A DNA stretch of 64,000 bases from Yokenella regensburgei ATCC 49455 (GCF_000735455.1 NZ_JMPS01000021.1:31347-95346); one strand, 5' to 3'. Counted from the first letter of the stretch, positions 1-10,124 are shown. A program made the numbers and translations. Notes: generated by a model not told the origin, from the sequence alone.

Positions 1-860
<860 letters not shown>

Positions 861-870
861 GGACAGGCCT

Positions 871-2955
871 ATGGAGAATAAACGCCTTGATAATGCCGCG
901 CTGGCGGCGGGTATCAGCCCCAGCTATATCAATGCGCATGGTAAACCGCAGTCTATCGGCGCCGAGACCAAACGGCGCCTGCTCGACGCAATGCACCACA
1001 CGACTGCCGCGTCTGCGGCAGTCACACCGGTGCCTCGTGTGCAGGTTTTTACCCATGGTAAAAAAGCGACGCTGCCCGTTTCCGGGAGCGGTGAGTATGA
1101 CTGGCTGTTGACTACCGAAGAGGGAAAACAGTATCAGGGGCGGGCGGTGAGCGGAAAACCGCTGGCGCTGCCCGCGCGCCTGCCGGAGGGGTATCACACC
1201 CTGACGCTGCTGCAGGATGACAGCCGCTGGCACTGCCGGGTGATTATCGCCCCGGAGCGCTGCTATGAACCCGAAGCGCTGAAAACCGGTAAGAAACTGT
1301 GGGGCACCTGCGTGCAGCTCTACACCCTGCGCTCGGAACAAAACTGGGGGATTGGCGATTTCGGTGACTTGCAAAAGATGTTGCCGGAAATTGCCCGTCG
1401 CGGCGGGTCGTTTATCGGCCTGAACCCGATTCATGCCCTGTACCCGGCAAACCCGGAGAGCGCGAGCCCGTACAGCCCTTCCTCCCGCCGTTGGCTGAAC
1501 GTCGTTTATATCGATGTTTCTGCCGTGGAGGATTTCAGGCAGAGCAAAGCGGCGCAGGCGTGGTGGAAGCAGCCGGCGACGCAGAAGAAGCTGAAGGCCG
1601 CGCGGGAAACGCCATGGGTGGATTACACCGCGGTAACTGAGCTTAAAATGACCGCGCTGCGCCTGGCGTGGGCGACCTTTTCTCTGCGTGATGACGAACA
1701 GATGGCCGCGTTCCGTCAGTTTGTTGGGCGCGAGGGGGAAAGCCTGTACTGGCAGGCGGCTTTCGATGCGCTGCACGCCGCTCAGGTGAAAGCGGATCCG
1801 CTGCGCTGGGGCTGGCCTGCCTGGCCGGAAAACCTGCGTGACACGCAAAGCCCGGCGGTGAAGGACTTCTGCCAGCAGCATACTGATGAAGTGGATTTCT
1901 ATCTGTGGCTGCAGTGGCTGGCTTATTGTCAGTTTGCCGCCTGCTGGGCGCAATGCCAGCAGCATGATATGCCGGTGGGCTTATATCGTGACCTGGCGGT
2001 AGGGGTGGCAGAAGGCGGCTCCGAGACCTGGTGCGATCGCGAGCTGTACTGCCTGAAAGCGTCCGTGGGTGCTCCGCCGGATATCCTTGGGCCGCTGGGG
2101 CAAAACTGGGGCCTGCCGCCGATGGATCCGCACATCATCGAAGCGCGGGCCTATGAGCCGTTTATTGAGCTTCTGCGGGCAAACATGCAGAACTGTGGTG
2201 CGCTACGCATCGATCACGTGATGTCGGTGCTGCGTCTGTGGTGGATCCCATACGGTGAAACTGCCGATCACGGAGCCTACGTGCAGTATCCGGTAGACAG
2301 TCTGCTGTCGATCCTTGCGCTGGAGAGTAAGCGTCATCGGTGCATGGTGATAGGCGAAGATCTTGGCACCGTACCGGTCGAAATCGTCGGCAAATTGCGT
2401 AAGAGCGGCGTCTATTCTTACAAGGTGCTGTATTTCGAAAGCGACCATGAAAAGCGTTTCCGTGCGCCGAAGGGCTACCCGGAGCAGTCGATGGCGGTGG
2501 CAACCACCCACGACCTGCCTACGCTTCGCGGTTATTGGGAAAGCGGGGATCTGACGCTGGGCAAAGCGCTGGGGTTATATCCTGATGAAGTTATTCTGCG
2601 TGGTCTTTACCAGGACCGGGAACGGGCGAAGCAGGGGCTGCTGGATGCGCTTCATCAATACGGCTGTCTGCCGCAGCGCGCCGGACACAAGGCTTCGCTG
2701 ATGGCGATGACGCCGACGCTTAATCGCGGGATGCAGCGTTACATTGCCGACAGCAACAGCGCGCTGCTGGGACTGCAGCCGGAGGACTGGTTAGATATGG
2801 CGGAGCCGGTCAATATCCCCGGAACCAGCGATCAGTACAAAAACTGGCGGCGCAAGCTTTCGACCACCCTGGAGGCAATGTTTGCCGATGAACAGGTGAA
2901 CAAGCTGATTAAGGATTTGGATAAGCGCAGAAAGGCGTTAACGAAGAAGCGCTGA
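871..2955 (+). CDS. malQ: 4-alpha-glucanotransferase (amylomaltase)
   Basis: MalQ is a cytoplasmic GH77 enzyme that disproportionates maltodextrins, working with MalP on the breakdown of maltose polymers. The product is 694 residues, the same length as E. coli MalQ. GH77 blocks are visible, including LRIDHVMSVLRLWWIPYG (nucleophile Asp region) and MVIGEDLGTVP (acid/base Glu region). The start chosen is the ATG at 871, which begins MENKRLDNAALAAG as in E. coli and has an AGGA ribosome site just upstream; the same frame is open further 5' inside malP but that is a shadow. It is the second gene of the malPQ operon and is followed by a strong hairpin terminator. Confidence 0.97.
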   Translation: MENKRLDNAALAAGISPSYINAHGKPQSIGAETKRRLLDAMHHTTAASAAVTPVPRVQVFTHGKKATLPVSGSGEYDWLLTTEEGKQYQGRAVSGKPLALPARLPEGYHTLTLLQDDSRWHCRVIIAPERCYEPEALKTGKKLWGTCVQLYTLRSEQNWGIGDFGDLQKMLPEIARRGGSFIGLNPIHALYPANPESASPYSPSSRRWLNVVYIDVSAVEDFRQSKAAQAWWKQPATQKKLKAARETPWVDYTAVTELKMTALRLAWATFSLRDDEQMAAFRQFVGREGESLYWQAAFDALHAAQVKADPLRWGWPAWPENLRDTQSPAVKDFCQQHTDEVDFYLWLQWLAYCQFAACWAQCQQHDMPVGLYRDLAVGVAEGGSETWCDRELYCLKASVGAPPDILGPLGQNWGLPPMDPHIIEARAYEPFIELLRANMQNCGALRIDHVMSVLRLWWIPYGETADHGAYVQYPVDSLLSILALESKRHRCMVIGEDLGTVPVEIVGKLRKSGVYSYKVLYFESDHEKRFRAPKGYPEQSMAVATTHDLPTLRGYWESGDLTLGKALGLYPDEVILRGLYQDRERAKQGLLDALHQYGCLPQRAGHKASLMAMTPTLNRGMQRYIADSNSALLGLQPEDWLDMAEPVNIPGTSDQYKNWRRKLSTTLEAMFADEQVNKLIKDLDKRRKALTKKR

Positions 2956-2977
2956 TGGCGTCGGGAACTGAAAGCAA

Positions 2978-3010
2978 GCCGGGTAAGCGCAACCGCTACC
3001 CGGCTTTTTT
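2978..3010 (+). terminator. intrinsic terminator after malQ, between convergent malQ and gntT
   Basis: An 8 bp stem GCCGGGTA/TACCCGGC (2978-2985 with 2997-3004), extended inward by three more GC pairs, is followed by TTTTTT. It terminates malPQ. The minus-strand copy has only a modest T-rich tail but may also serve gntT, which ends at 3014. Confidence 0.9.
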
Positions 3011-3013
3011 ACA

Positions 3014-4330
3014 TCAGATGGCCATATTCAGAAGCAGACATCCCACCAGACCGCAGACGGAGATAATAGTCTCCAGCATTGACCAGGACTTGATGGTCTC
3101 GCCGATGGTCAGGTTGAAGTACTCTTTGAACAGCCAGAAGCCTGGATCGTTCACGTGAGAGAAAATAACGCTACCAGAACCTACCGCGATAACCATCAGC
3201 TCCGGGCTCACGCCGGTGGTGGCAATCAGCGGGGCTACGATACCCCCTGCGGTAATTGCCGCGACGGTAGCAGAGCCCAGCGCGATACGCAGCACTGCCG
3301 CGATAGACCACGCCATCAGGATCGGGGAGATGTTGCTTTCGTGCATCATGGAGGCGATGTATTTATCCACGCCGCTGTCGACCAGCACCTGCTTGAACGC
3401 ACCACCACCGCCGATAATCAGCAGCATCATGGCAATGATTTTGATGGATGAGGTCAGCGTTTCGTTAATCTGATCCATGGAGCGACCGCGGTTCAGACCG
3501 AAGGTGAAGAGCGCAATCAGTACCGCAATCAGGGTTGCCATCACCGGGTCACCGAGGAATTCGGCAACGGACAGGAACGCGTGACCTTTCGGCAATACCA
3601 TCTCTGCGACAGCACGCATCGCCATCAGCACGACCGGCACCAGAGAGGTCCAGACGCTGACGCCAAAACTCGGCATTTCTGCTTCGGTGAAGGTTTTCGC
3701 GCTGTACAGACCTTCCGGAATTGGCTTATCGATGCCTTTCAGGCAGCGGGCAAACACTGGGCCGGCGAGGATAACGGTCGGGATCGCCAGGATGGTACCG
3801 AACAGCAGCGTTTTACCCATGTCGGCGTGGAAGATGGTGGCGATAGCGGTCGGGCCCGGGTGCGGCGGCAGGAAGCCGTGGGTGACGGACAGCGCCGCAG
3901 CCATCGGTACGCCCACAAACAGCAGAGGAATGTTCGCCGCAGCCGCAATGGTGAACACCAGCGGCAGCATCAGCACAAAGCCCACTTCGTAGAACAGCGC
4001 GAAGCCGACGGTGAAACCGGTCAGGACGACGGCCCACTGAATGTGTTTTTTACCAAACTTGTCGATAAGCGTGGTGGCAATTCGCTGGGCACCGCCGCAG
4101 TCTGCCAGCATTTTGCCGAGCATCGCGCCGAAGCCCATGATCAGCGCGAGGCTGCCGAGCGTTCCGCCAACGCCTGCCTTGATGGAGCTAATAACTTTCA
4201 CCAACGGCATGCCTTGCATCAGGCCGACGGCAAGCGCCACCAGCACCAGTGCGATAAATCCGTTCATCTTGAAACGGATCATCAGCAGCAATAATAAAGC
4301 GACCCCGATAGCTACGATAACTAATGGCAT
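3014..4330 (-). CDS. gntT: high-affinity gluconate permease
   Basis: GntT is an inner-membrane gluconate/proton symporter of the GntP family. The 438-residue product equals the E. coli length and is almost entirely hydrophobic segments, beginning MPLVIVAIG with a first membrane helix at about residues 3-17. The conserved FLPPHPGPTAIA block of GntP permeases is present at about residues 157-168. It converges on malQ. The upstream region carries two sequences matching GntR operators (4352-4364 and 4492-4507), so repression by GntR relieved by gluconate is the expected control. A GntU-type low-affinity permease is possible from the family alone, but the N-terminal match and the position beside malQ favour GntT. 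Confidence 0.95.
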   Translation of the reverse strand: MPLVIVAIGVALLLLLMIRFKMNGFIALVLVALAVGLMQGMPLVKVISSIKAGVGGTLGSLALIMGFGAMLGKMLADCGGAQRIATTLIDKFGKKHIQWAVVLTGFTVGFALFYEVGFVLMLPLVFTIAAAANIPLLFVGVPMAAALSVTHGFLPPHPGPTAIATIFHADMGKTLLFGTILAIPTVILAGPVFARCLKGIDKPIPEGLYSAKTFTEAEMPSFGVSVWTSLVPVVLMAMRAVAEMVLPKGHAFLSVAEFLGDPVMATLIAVLIALFTFGLNRGRSMDQINETLTSSIKIIAMMLLIIGGGGAFKQVLVDSGVDKYIASMMHESNISPILMAWSIAAVLRIALGSATVAAITAGGIVAPLIATTGVSPELMVIAVGSGSVIFSHVNDPGFWLFKEYFNLTIGETIKSWSMLETIISVCGLVGCLLLNMAI

Positions 4331-4351
4331 GATTTACCTGGCCTTTAATTT

Positions 4352-4364
4352 GTTATGGGTAACG
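4352..4364 (-). promoter_or_regulatory. candidate GntR operator, proximal
   Basis: On the minus strand the sequence reads CGTTACCCATAACA, an imperfect palindrome close to known GntR half-sites (GTTACC/TAACA). It lies about 25-35 bases before the gntT start codon, a position suited to blocking elongation or initiation. Assignment is by similarity to the published E. coli GntR consensus as I remember it. Confidence 0.6.
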
Positions 4365-4491
4365 TCATTGTTTCGATGACAACTTCCAATTGCCCCATGA
4401 TGGGAACAGAGTTCTTCCGGCACTGAGTCAGATCCCTTTCTATCCTTTCAAGAATAGCTGGCTAATTTTTTTACAACAGTGCTTGATGCGG

Positions 4492-4507
4492 ATGATACGG
4501 GTAACAT
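4492..4507 (-). promoter_or_regulatory. candidate GntR operator, distal
   Basis: On the minus strand this is ATGTTACCCGTATCAT, which matches the core of the GntR operator consensus. It lies about 165 bases upstream of the gntT start. Paired with the proximal site it resembles the two-operator arrangement of E. coli gntT. Confidence 0.75.
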
Positions 4508-4582
4508 GGAGGGGTTGAGAATATCCCCAGCGATCAAAATGTGAATTCTGAGAGGCAGGTCATGTTATGGGGGAAGGGCACA

Positions 4583-4618
4583 GAAAAACCTGCCCGGTAA
4601 TTGAGACATTACCGGGCA
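4583..4618 (-). terminator. intrinsic terminator of nfuA
   Basis: Minus strand: an 11 bp perfect stem TGCCCGGTAAT/ATTACCGGGCA (4591-4601 with 4608-4618, loop 6) followed by GGTTTTTC. It sits about 20 bases after the nfuA stop. Confidence 0.92.
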
Positions 4619-4639
4619 AATCGGGAGCGGGGGTAGGGC

Positions 4640-5215
4640 TTAGTAGTAGGAGTGCTCGCCGCGCTGGTGTTCGGTCAGGTCGCGAACGCCTTTCAGCTCC
4701 GGGAATTCGTTCAGCAGCTGCTTTTCGATCCCTTCTTTCAGCGTGACGTCGACCATGGAGCAACCGTTACAGCCGCCGCCAAACTGCAGAATTGCGTAGC
4801 CTTCGTCGGTGATTTCCATCAGGGAAACACGACCGCCGTGACCGGCTAACTGCGGGTTGATCTGCGACTGCAGCATGTACTCGACGCGTTCCATCAGCGG
4901 TGCGTCGTCGGAAACCTTACGCATTTTGGCGTTAGGGGCTTTCAGCGTCAGCTGTGAACCCAGCTGGTCGGTGACGAAATCAATTTCAGCATCTTCAAGA
5001 TACGGCGCGCTCAGCTCGTCGACATATGCGGTCAGCAGATCAAATTTGAGGGCAGTGTCACTGGCTTCCACCGCATCCGGCGGGCAGTAAGATACGCCGC
5101 ATTCAGCGTTAGGAGTGCCGGGATTAATCACAAATACGCGGATTTGTGTCCCTTCTTCCTGATTTGCCAGCAGTTTAGCAAAGTGCGCTTGTGCAGCATC
5201 GGAAATACGGATCAT
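4640..5215 (-). CDS. nfuA: Fe-S cluster carrier/biogenesis protein NfuA
   Basis: NfuA carries [4Fe-4S] clusters to client apoproteins in the cytoplasm, particularly under oxidative stress or iron limitation. At 191 residues it has the family length. The N-terminal A-type-like domain (about 1-95) has lost most cluster-binding cysteines, and the C-terminal NifU-like domain carries the GCNGCSM motif with Cys149 and Cys152, the cluster ligands. It is preceded on the same strand by gntX, 60 bases away. The older name gntY reflects its location beside gntT. Confidence 0.96.
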   Translation of the reverse strand: MIRISDAAQAHFAKLLANQEEGTQIRVFVINPGTPNAECGVSYCPPDAVEASDTALKFDLLTAYVDELSAPYLEDAEIDFVTDQLGSQLTLKAPNAKMRKVSDDAPLMERVEYMLQSQINPQLAGHGGRVSLMEITDEGYAILQFGGGCNGCSMVDVTLKEGIEKQLLNEFPELKGVRDLTEHQRGEHSYY

Positions 5216-5274
5216 AGCGTTGGCCTAATAGTTGACTAATTTACCAGGATAATAATACGCCCCTCTGCAGGGGT

Positions 5275-5949
5275 CTACAAGGTACGACACAGGCACCATA
5301 CCTCAACCTTCGCTGCGCCGTTTCGCAAAAGCAGGCGGGAAATCTCAGCGACAGTGCTGCCGGTTGTGACGACATCGTCCACCACAACGATATGGAGACC
5401 CCGCACGTCGAATTCAAGGTGAAAGGCATTCTTCAGGTTGTATTTGCGTAACCGCGCCGAAAGATGGTGCTGCACCGGTGTTGCCCGCGTCCGACGTAGT
5501 GCTCGCGCATACCACTGACAACCCAGCCAGCGTGAGAGCGCGGCGGCGAGTAAGTCGCTCTGGTTAAAACCGCGTCGCCACTGGCGTTTTTGCCACAGAG
5601 GAACGCTGATAATACCATCAGGCTGGCTGCCCTTAGCGTTTAACATCGCGCGCCACAGCAGCAGACGCGCGAGCGCATTTGCCAGTTCAGGCTTGCCGGA
5701 GGATTTGAACTGTTGAACCAGCTGGCTGAGCGGTGCGATGTAGTCGTTGACGGCCACCAGTTGCTGCCACGGAGGCGGTTTCTGCAGGCAGCGACCGCAG
5801 GGGAGCGTGGTGCTGGCTGAGGGAAGTCCGCATCGCGGGCAAAGCGGGTGCGGATACAGGAGCATACGGGCACAGCGTGAGCAGAATCCCCAGTGGGCGA
5901 GGGCAAGCGGTAATCGGCATAGCCAGCACAAGCTGTGGGCTGTTAGCAT
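5275..5949 (-). CDS. gntX: ComF-family phosphoribosyltransferase-like protein GntX
   Basis: A 224-residue member of the ComF/GntX family, related to competence protein ComFC and needed in E. coli for growth on DNA as a nutrient. The N-terminus has paired cysteines (CWLC, CSRC, CPRCG, CGRC within residues 8-53) that look like a zinc site. The C-terminal half shows the type I phosphoribosyltransferase loop VVVDDVVTTGSTV (about residues 190-202) and a WRRGFNQS segment. It is divergent from bioH with only 37 bases between start codons. The biochemical activity is unknown. The link to DNA utilisation is notable because the hofMNOPQ genes lie 20 kb away. Confidence 0.93.
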   Translation of the reverse strand: MLTAHSLCWLCRLPLALAHWGFCSRCARMLLYPHPLCPRCGLPSASTTLPCGRCLQKPPPWQQLVAVNDYIAPLSQLVQQFKSSGKPELANALARLLLWRAMLNAKGSQPDGIISVPLWQKRQWRRGFNQSDLLAAALSRWLGCQWYARALRRTRATPVQHHLSARLRKYNLKNAFHLEFDVRGLHIVVVDDVVTTGSTVAEISRLLLRNGAAKVEVWCLCRTL

Positions 5950-5986
5950 AGTTCACCTCGGCATATGTGAGTGAGAACAATAACTG

Positions 5987-6769
5987 ATGAAAGAGATCTG
6001 GTGGCACACCGAAGGGGAAGGAAATTGCCATCTTGTGCTGCTGCACGGATGGGGACTGAATGCGCAGGTTTGGGATTGCATTACGCCGGAATTGCGCTCG
6101 CATTTCACCCTACACCTGGTCGATTTGCCCGGCTTTGGCCGCAGCAGCGGTTTTTCGGCGATGAGCCTGAGCGACATGGCGCAATGGGTACTGGCGCAGG
6201 CGCCGGAGAAAGCCATCTGGCTCGGCTGGAGTTTAGGTGGGCTGGTAGCAAGTCAGGTGGCGTTAACCCATCCTGAGCGGGTTCAGGCGCTGGTGACGGT
6301 GGCCTCTTCGCCGTGCTTTAGCGCACAGGGCGACTGGCCGGGAATTAAGCCCGAGGTGTTGAGCGGTTTTCAGCAGCAGCTGAGTCTTGATTTCCAGCGC
6401 ACGGTAGAGCGCTTTCTGGCGCTGCAAACGATGGGAACAGAAAATGCCAGACAGGATGCGCGCAAGCTAAAAAGTGCGGTGCTGGCGCTGCCAATGCCGA
6501 CAGAAGCGGTGTTGAATGGTGGTCTGGAAATCCTCAAAACGGTGGACCTGCGCGAACCGCTCAGTGGGTTGAAAATGCCCTTCCTGCGCCTCTATGGCCG
6601 CCTCGACGGCCTGGTGCCGCGCAAGATTATTCCACTGCTGGATGCGCAGTGGCCCGCCAGCCAATCGGTGGTCTTTGATAAGGCCGCGCATGCGCCGTTT
6701 ATCTCCCACCCTGAGGCGTTCTGTGACGTATTACTGGATTTAAAACAAAACGTTGTCGGGAAAATTTAA
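5987..6769 (+). CDS. bioH: pimeloyl-[acyl-carrier protein] methyl ester esterase
   Basis: BioH is an alpha/beta hydrolase that removes the methyl ester from pimeloyl-ACP, closing the BioC-BioH route that makes the biotin precursor chain in the cytoplasm. The 260-residue protein has the nucleophile elbow GWSLGG with Ser82, Asp207 in YGRLDG and His235 in AAHAPF, the same numbering as the E. coli catalytic triad. The oxyanion-region motif LLHGWG is at residues 18-23. It stands alone, divergent from gntX, and is not linked to the other bio genes, as is usual in enterics. Confidence 0.97.
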   Translation: MKEIWWHTEGEGNCHLVLLHGWGLNAQVWDCITPELRSHFTLHLVDLPGFGRSSGFSAMSLSDMAQWVLAQAPEKAIWLGWSLGGLVASQVALTHPERVQALVTVASSPCFSAQGDWPGIKPEVLSGFQQQLSLDFQRTVERFLALQTMGTENARQDARKLKSAVLALPMPTEAVLNGGLEILKTVDLREPLSGLKMPFLRLYGRLDGLVPRKIIPLLDAQWPASQSVVFDKAAHAPFISHPEAFCDVLLDLKQNVVGKI

Positions 6770-6886
6770 GTACTGGAAAAAGTACAATTTTGCAGCAATA
6801 CTCTTCATTGGTCGTTGTAAAGACTCGGTAGATGATAGCCGGACGGGCGACCACTAAAATAACAAACCATATGGAGAGTAAAGGCT

Positions 6887-7174
6887 ATGAAATTTGTTAC
6901 AGGCATTGTTGCAACTCTGGTTATTGGGTCGCTGTCTTTTGGTGCATTCGCGGCAAAAGAGATTGAGAAAGACAAGCTTCCGGAAATGATCAAAAGCGAG
7001 AAACTGGTGAAAGTGGGCACTATCACCACTTCTGACACCACTGCGCCGATGGATGCGAAACGTGAGCTGTCCAAAAAAGCAGATGAGAAAGGTGGTCAGT
7101 ACTATGTGATCATTGCCGCGGACAAAGGTGACAAATACGTTCACGCCAACGCTGATGTGTACAAGAAGCAATAA
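6887..7174 (+). CDS. small secreted DUF1471 (YdgH/BhsA/McbA-like) protein
   Basis: A 95-residue protein with a clear signal peptide (MKF, hydrophobic core, cleavage after AFA at about residue 22) followed by a DUF1471-type domain of about 50 residues. The C-terminal pattern KADEKGGQYYVIIAADKGDKYVHANADVYK is typical of this family and is described here only in pieces: GGQYYVI, then a Tyr-Val-His-Ala-Asn-Ala stretch. Family members such as BhsA and McbA are periplasmic or outer-membrane proteins induced by stress and affecting biofilms. The ATG has a GGAGAGTAAAG ribosome site. It has its own terminator. In E. coli K-12 this position next to bioH holds a different gene (rpnA/yhgA). The exact role is unknown. 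Confidence 0.85.
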   Translation: MKFVTGIVATLVIGSLSFGAFAAKEIEKDKLPEMIKSEKLVKVGTITTSDTTAPMDAKRELSKKADEKGGQYYVIIAADKGDKYVHANADVYKKQ

Positions 7175-7183
7175 TTACAAGAA

Positions 7184-7206
7184 GCGGGCCATCTGGCCCG
7201 CTTTTT
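7184..7206 (+). terminator. intrinsic terminator after the DUF1471 gene
   Basis: Perfect 7 bp stem GCGGGCC/GGCCCGC with an ATCT loop followed by TTTTT. It abuts the end of feoC (7206), so the convergent transcripts meet here. Confidence 0.92.
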
Positions 7207-7445
7207 CACGACGGTAGTTCCCACCATTCCCGCAGGCAGGCTTTGCCTTCCGGACAGCTTTTACAACTCCCCGATAAACACCCGTCAGGTTCCTCCTGAA
7301 TGCGCCGGGCTTTGCCCATCGCTTCCAGGCGGCTGAGCATGGCATCGATCATCGGCTGCGGGGTATTCAGGCGGGCGCTGAGCTGCTTAGCTTCCATACG
7401 TCCCTGTAATGCCAGCATGTCGCGAATTTCAATTAACGATGCCAT
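7206..7445 (-). CDS. feoC: ferrous iron transport regulator/accessory protein FeoC
   Basis: A 79-residue winged-helix protein, third gene of the feo operon. The N-terminal 50 residues form the helix-turn-helix part ([13 protein letters not shown] start); the wing region contains four cysteines ([15 protein letters not shown], residues about 56-70) that in Klebsiella FeoC bind an oxygen-sensitive iron-sulphur cluster. It protects FeoB from proteolysis in Salmonella. It begins 9 bases after the feoB stop. Confidence 0.93.
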   Translation of the reverse strand: MASLIEIRDMLALQGRMEAKQLSARLNTPQPMIDAMLSRLEAMGKARRIQEEPDGCLSGSCKSCPEGKACLREWWELPS

Positions 7446-7454
7446 AAATGCTCC

Positions 7455-9773
7455 TTAATGACAGCTGCCTTCCGGGCTCTGACAACAGCTGTTGACCGTT
7501 TTGCGGGTCGCCAGCAGGTTGACGTCCACCCGACTGCGGGCACGCCGCAGTCCGCCAATTACCACCACGTTAAACAGAATCACTGCCAGGATACACACCA
7601 GGCTGTAACGCGGGTGCTGGCTGAAGCTGCTGACCTGATAGAACAACGTCGACAGAGAGTAGGCAATGTTCAGCCCCCACAGCACTGAGAAGCCCATCCA
7701 GCCGCGGCTGGACTCGCGAGCAATCGCACCCATCACCGAAATGCACGGAATGTAGAGCAGCACGAAGATGAGGTAGCTGTACGCTGCCGCAGCACTGCCG
7801 AATTTAGTGCTCATAACCCCCATCGCGCCGGTGGCCATTTCGCCGTCACCTTTGCTTGCTTCGATTGGGTTCGCCAGTACGCTCAGGCTGAAGGTGTTTT
7901 TCAGACTCTGCCAGGTCTCTTCAACCGCGCCACCCAGCTCGTCGAGCAGGTTGAATTCGGCAGGGTTGAACTCTTCTTCCTGAATGTTCTCAGCGGTGTA
8001 GAGCGTGTTCAGCGTACCGACGACCACTTCTTTCGCCATGGCACCGGTAAACAGGCCTACGGTTGCCTGCCAGTTGTCTTCATGCACGCCAATCGGTTTA
8101 AAGACAGGGGTGATGACGCGGCTGACGGAGGCGAGAGCAGAGTCATTAATATTGTCCGCCGCTTTGCCGCTAAGGGTGAAGCTGTTCAGCGCACTCAGGA
8201 AAATACTGACGATGACAATAACTTTACCGGCACGAAGCACGAAGCCTTTCAGGCGCTGCCAGGTCTGGATAATCAGGCTTTTAAGATGCGGAACGTGGTA
8301 CACCGGCAGTTCCATCACGAACGGAGAAGCCTCGCCGCGCATGATAGTGTATTTGAGCATCAGGCCAGTCAGGATGGCCATGACGATCCCCAGCACGTAC
8401 AGCGAGAACACCGCCAGTGCGCCTTGCTGGCCGAAGAAGGCCGCAGCAAACACGGCAAAGATAGCCAGACGTGCACCGCAGGACATGAACGGTGCCATCA
8501 TGATGGTCATCAGACGTTCACGCGGCGCATCCAGGGTACGCGCACCCATGACCGAGGGCACGTTACAGCCGAAGCCGACAATCAGCGGTACAAAGGATTT
8601 ACCCGGCAGACCCAGCGACTGCATCAGACGGTCCATGACGAATGCTGCACGCGCCATGTAGCCGGAATCCTCAAGGAAGGAGAGGAACAGGTACATCATG
8701 CCGATTTGCGGTACCAGCGGCAGCACGGTGTTGATACCACCGCCGAGGCCCTGAGCAAGGAAAATGGTCAGCCAGTCCGGGAAGTGAAGCGTGGCGCCCA
8801 GCCACTGAATGCCGTGCACGAAAATGGCGACGGATCCGGCATCGAAAATCGGCTGCAGTGCGCCCCCGATGTTGATAGCCAGCAGGAACATCAGATACAT
8901 CACAAACAGGAAAATCGGCAACCCGAGGAAACGGTTGAGGATGATTTTATCAACCGCAGTTGTGAAGCGGCTTGGCTCGGCGGTCAGGGTGTTGCTGACG
9001 CTGTCGCAGACGGCGGCAATGGTCTGATAGCGGGCGTCGGCAATGTGCAGTGCCGGATCGTCCATGGTGTCCTGCAGACGGGCGATTGCCGCAGGCAGTT
9101 TATCCGCAGCGGGGCCCGCGTAGGCCTGGCTGTAGATATCGCCTTCCAGCATCTGCAGACCCAACCAGCGGCGCTGCTGTTCCGGCATGCCGTGGTCCAT
9201 GGCATCAGCTAATACCTGCGCTTCCTGTTTCAGCGGTTCGGCGTAATGCACCAGATCAATAGCCTGATTACCCTGATGGCGATCGATAGCCAGTTTCAGG
9301 GCTTCAATACCGCGACCACGGGTAGACACCAGCGGAACTACCGGGCAGCCGAGGCGGGCGGAGAGGGCATCAACGTCAATGCGGATCTGCTGCTTTTCAG
9401 CGATATCCAGCATATTCAGTGCCACGACGCAGGGGATGCCCAGCTCGAGCAATTGCAGCGTCAGGTAAAGGTTACGCTCCAGGTTTGAAGCATCCACCAC
9501 GTTAATCAACAGATCGGCATCCCCGCTCAGGATGTAGTGACAGGCAATTTGTTCATCGAGCGAGGTTTGCGAGGAGATGGTGGTCAGCGAGTAAGTGCCT
9601 GGCAGGTCAACCAGCGTCACCTGATGGTCGGTGGTGCTGAAGGCGCCTTCTTTACGCTCGACGGTGACCCCTGCCCAGTTACCCACGCGCTGGCGTGCAC
9701 CGGTTAACTGGTTAAATAACGTGGTCTTACCCGAATTTGGGTTACCAATTAAGCCAATGGTTAATTTTTTCAT
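7455..9773 (-). CDS. feoB: ferrous iron permease FeoB
   Basis: FeoB is the inner-membrane Fe(II) transporter with an N-terminal G-protein domain. In this 772-residue protein the G1 loop GNPNSGKT is at residues 10-17, G3 is in VDLPGTYSL, and G4 is NMLD. Membrane segments occupy about residues 280-770, including the Gate-motif region SCGARLAIF and GFGCNVPSVMGART. The C-terminus carries a cysteine pair and a further Cys near the end, as in enteric FeoB. It lies between feoA and feoC in the usual order. Expression is expected to be repressed by Fur with iron and activated by FNR without oxygen. Confidence 0.98.
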   Translation of the reverse strand: MKKLTIGLIGNPNSGKTTLFNQLTGARQRVGNWAGVTVERKEGAFSTTDHQVTLVDLPGTYSLTTISSQTSLDEQIACHYILSGDADLLINVVDASNLERNLYLTLQLLELGIPCVVALNMLDIAEKQQIRIDVDALSARLGCPVVPLVSTRGRGIEALKLAIDRHQGNQAIDLVHYAEPLKQEAQVLADAMDHGMPEQQRRWLGLQMLEGDIYSQAYAGPAADKLPAAIARLQDTMDDPALHIADARYQTIAAVCDSVSNTLTAEPSRFTTAVDKIILNRFLGLPIFLFVMYLMFLLAINIGGALQPIFDAGSVAIFVHGIQWLGATLHFPDWLTIFLAQGLGGGINTVLPLVPQIGMMYLFLSFLEDSGYMARAAFVMDRLMQSLGLPGKSFVPLIVGFGCNVPSVMGARTLDAPRERLMTIMMAPFMSCGARLAIFAVFAAAFFGQQGALAVFSLYVLGIVMAILTGLMLKYTIMRGEASPFVMELPVYHVPHLKSLIIQTWQRLKGFVLRAGKVIVIVSIFLSALNSFTLSGKAADNINDSALASVSRVITPVFKPIGVHEDNWQATVGLFTGAMAKEVVVGTLNTLYTAENIQEEEFNPAEFNLLDELGGAVEETWQSLKNTFSLSVLANPIEASKGDGEMATGAMGVMSTKFGSAAAAYSYLIFVLLYIPCISVMGAIARESSRGWMGFSVLWGLNIAYSLSTLFYQVSSFSQHPRYSLVCILAVILFNVVVIGGLRRARSRVDVNLLATRKTVNSCCQSPEGSCH

Positions 9774-9802
9774 TCGTGAACTCGTTGTTCTGACAAACCG
9801 AA

Positions 9803-10030
9803 TTAACGGGAAGCTGCTTCCACTTCAAGGAAAGCTAAATCTTTCTTACGTAATACCAGGTTAACGCGACGTGTTTCGATATGAACGGGGTCGCCTAAAG
9901 GTGCAACACGCACCACATTAAAGGAGGAACCTGGCAGCATTCCTAATGAAAGTAATTTCTGTCGATAAGCCGGACTAATATCTCGGGAAAACCCGGTAAT
10001 TTTCCACGCGCTGTCTGGAGTGAATTGCAT
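9803..10030 (-). CDS. feoA: ferrous iron transport protein FeoA
   Basis: A 75-residue SH3-like cytoplasmic protein needed for FeoB function. The sequence begins [18 protein letters not shown] and has the usual length. It is first in the feoABC operon, 29 bases before feoB, and follows a long regulatory leader with Fur-like and FNR-like sites. Confidence 0.97.
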   Translation of the reverse strand: MQFTPDSAWKITGFSRDISPAYRQKLLSLGMLPGSSFNVVRVAPLGDPVHIETRRVNLVLRKKDLAFLEVEAASR

Positions 10031-10124
10031 AGAGCCTACTTATCCTTCGCTAACTGAAAGTTGCGCTTCTGGCCGCAGAAGGACCCGAAGTATCAAAGGG
10101 AGGTTAAATAATCAACATTACGAT

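Larger units (their letters stand above)
4331..4639. other. gntT promoter region and nfuA 3' flank
   Basis: This 309-base stretch has no gene. It holds the two GntR operators, the nfuA terminator at 4583-4618 and presumably the gntT promoter on the minus strand. I could not place a convincing -35/-10 pair. A CRP-like half-site TGTGA at 4540-4544 lacks a good second half. Confidence 0.7.

Noticed and set aside
2955..3158. Small plus-strand frame starting at the malQ stop
   Set aside because: It runs through the terminator and into antisense gntT and has no ribosome site or similarity.
4540..4555. CRP-like site upstream of gntT
   Set aside because: Only the left half TGTGA is present; the right half AGAGG does not fit the consensus.
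8082..9212. 376-codon open frame on the plus strand inside feoB
   Set aside because: Antisense shadow of feoB with His/Gln-rich low-complexity translation and no domain.
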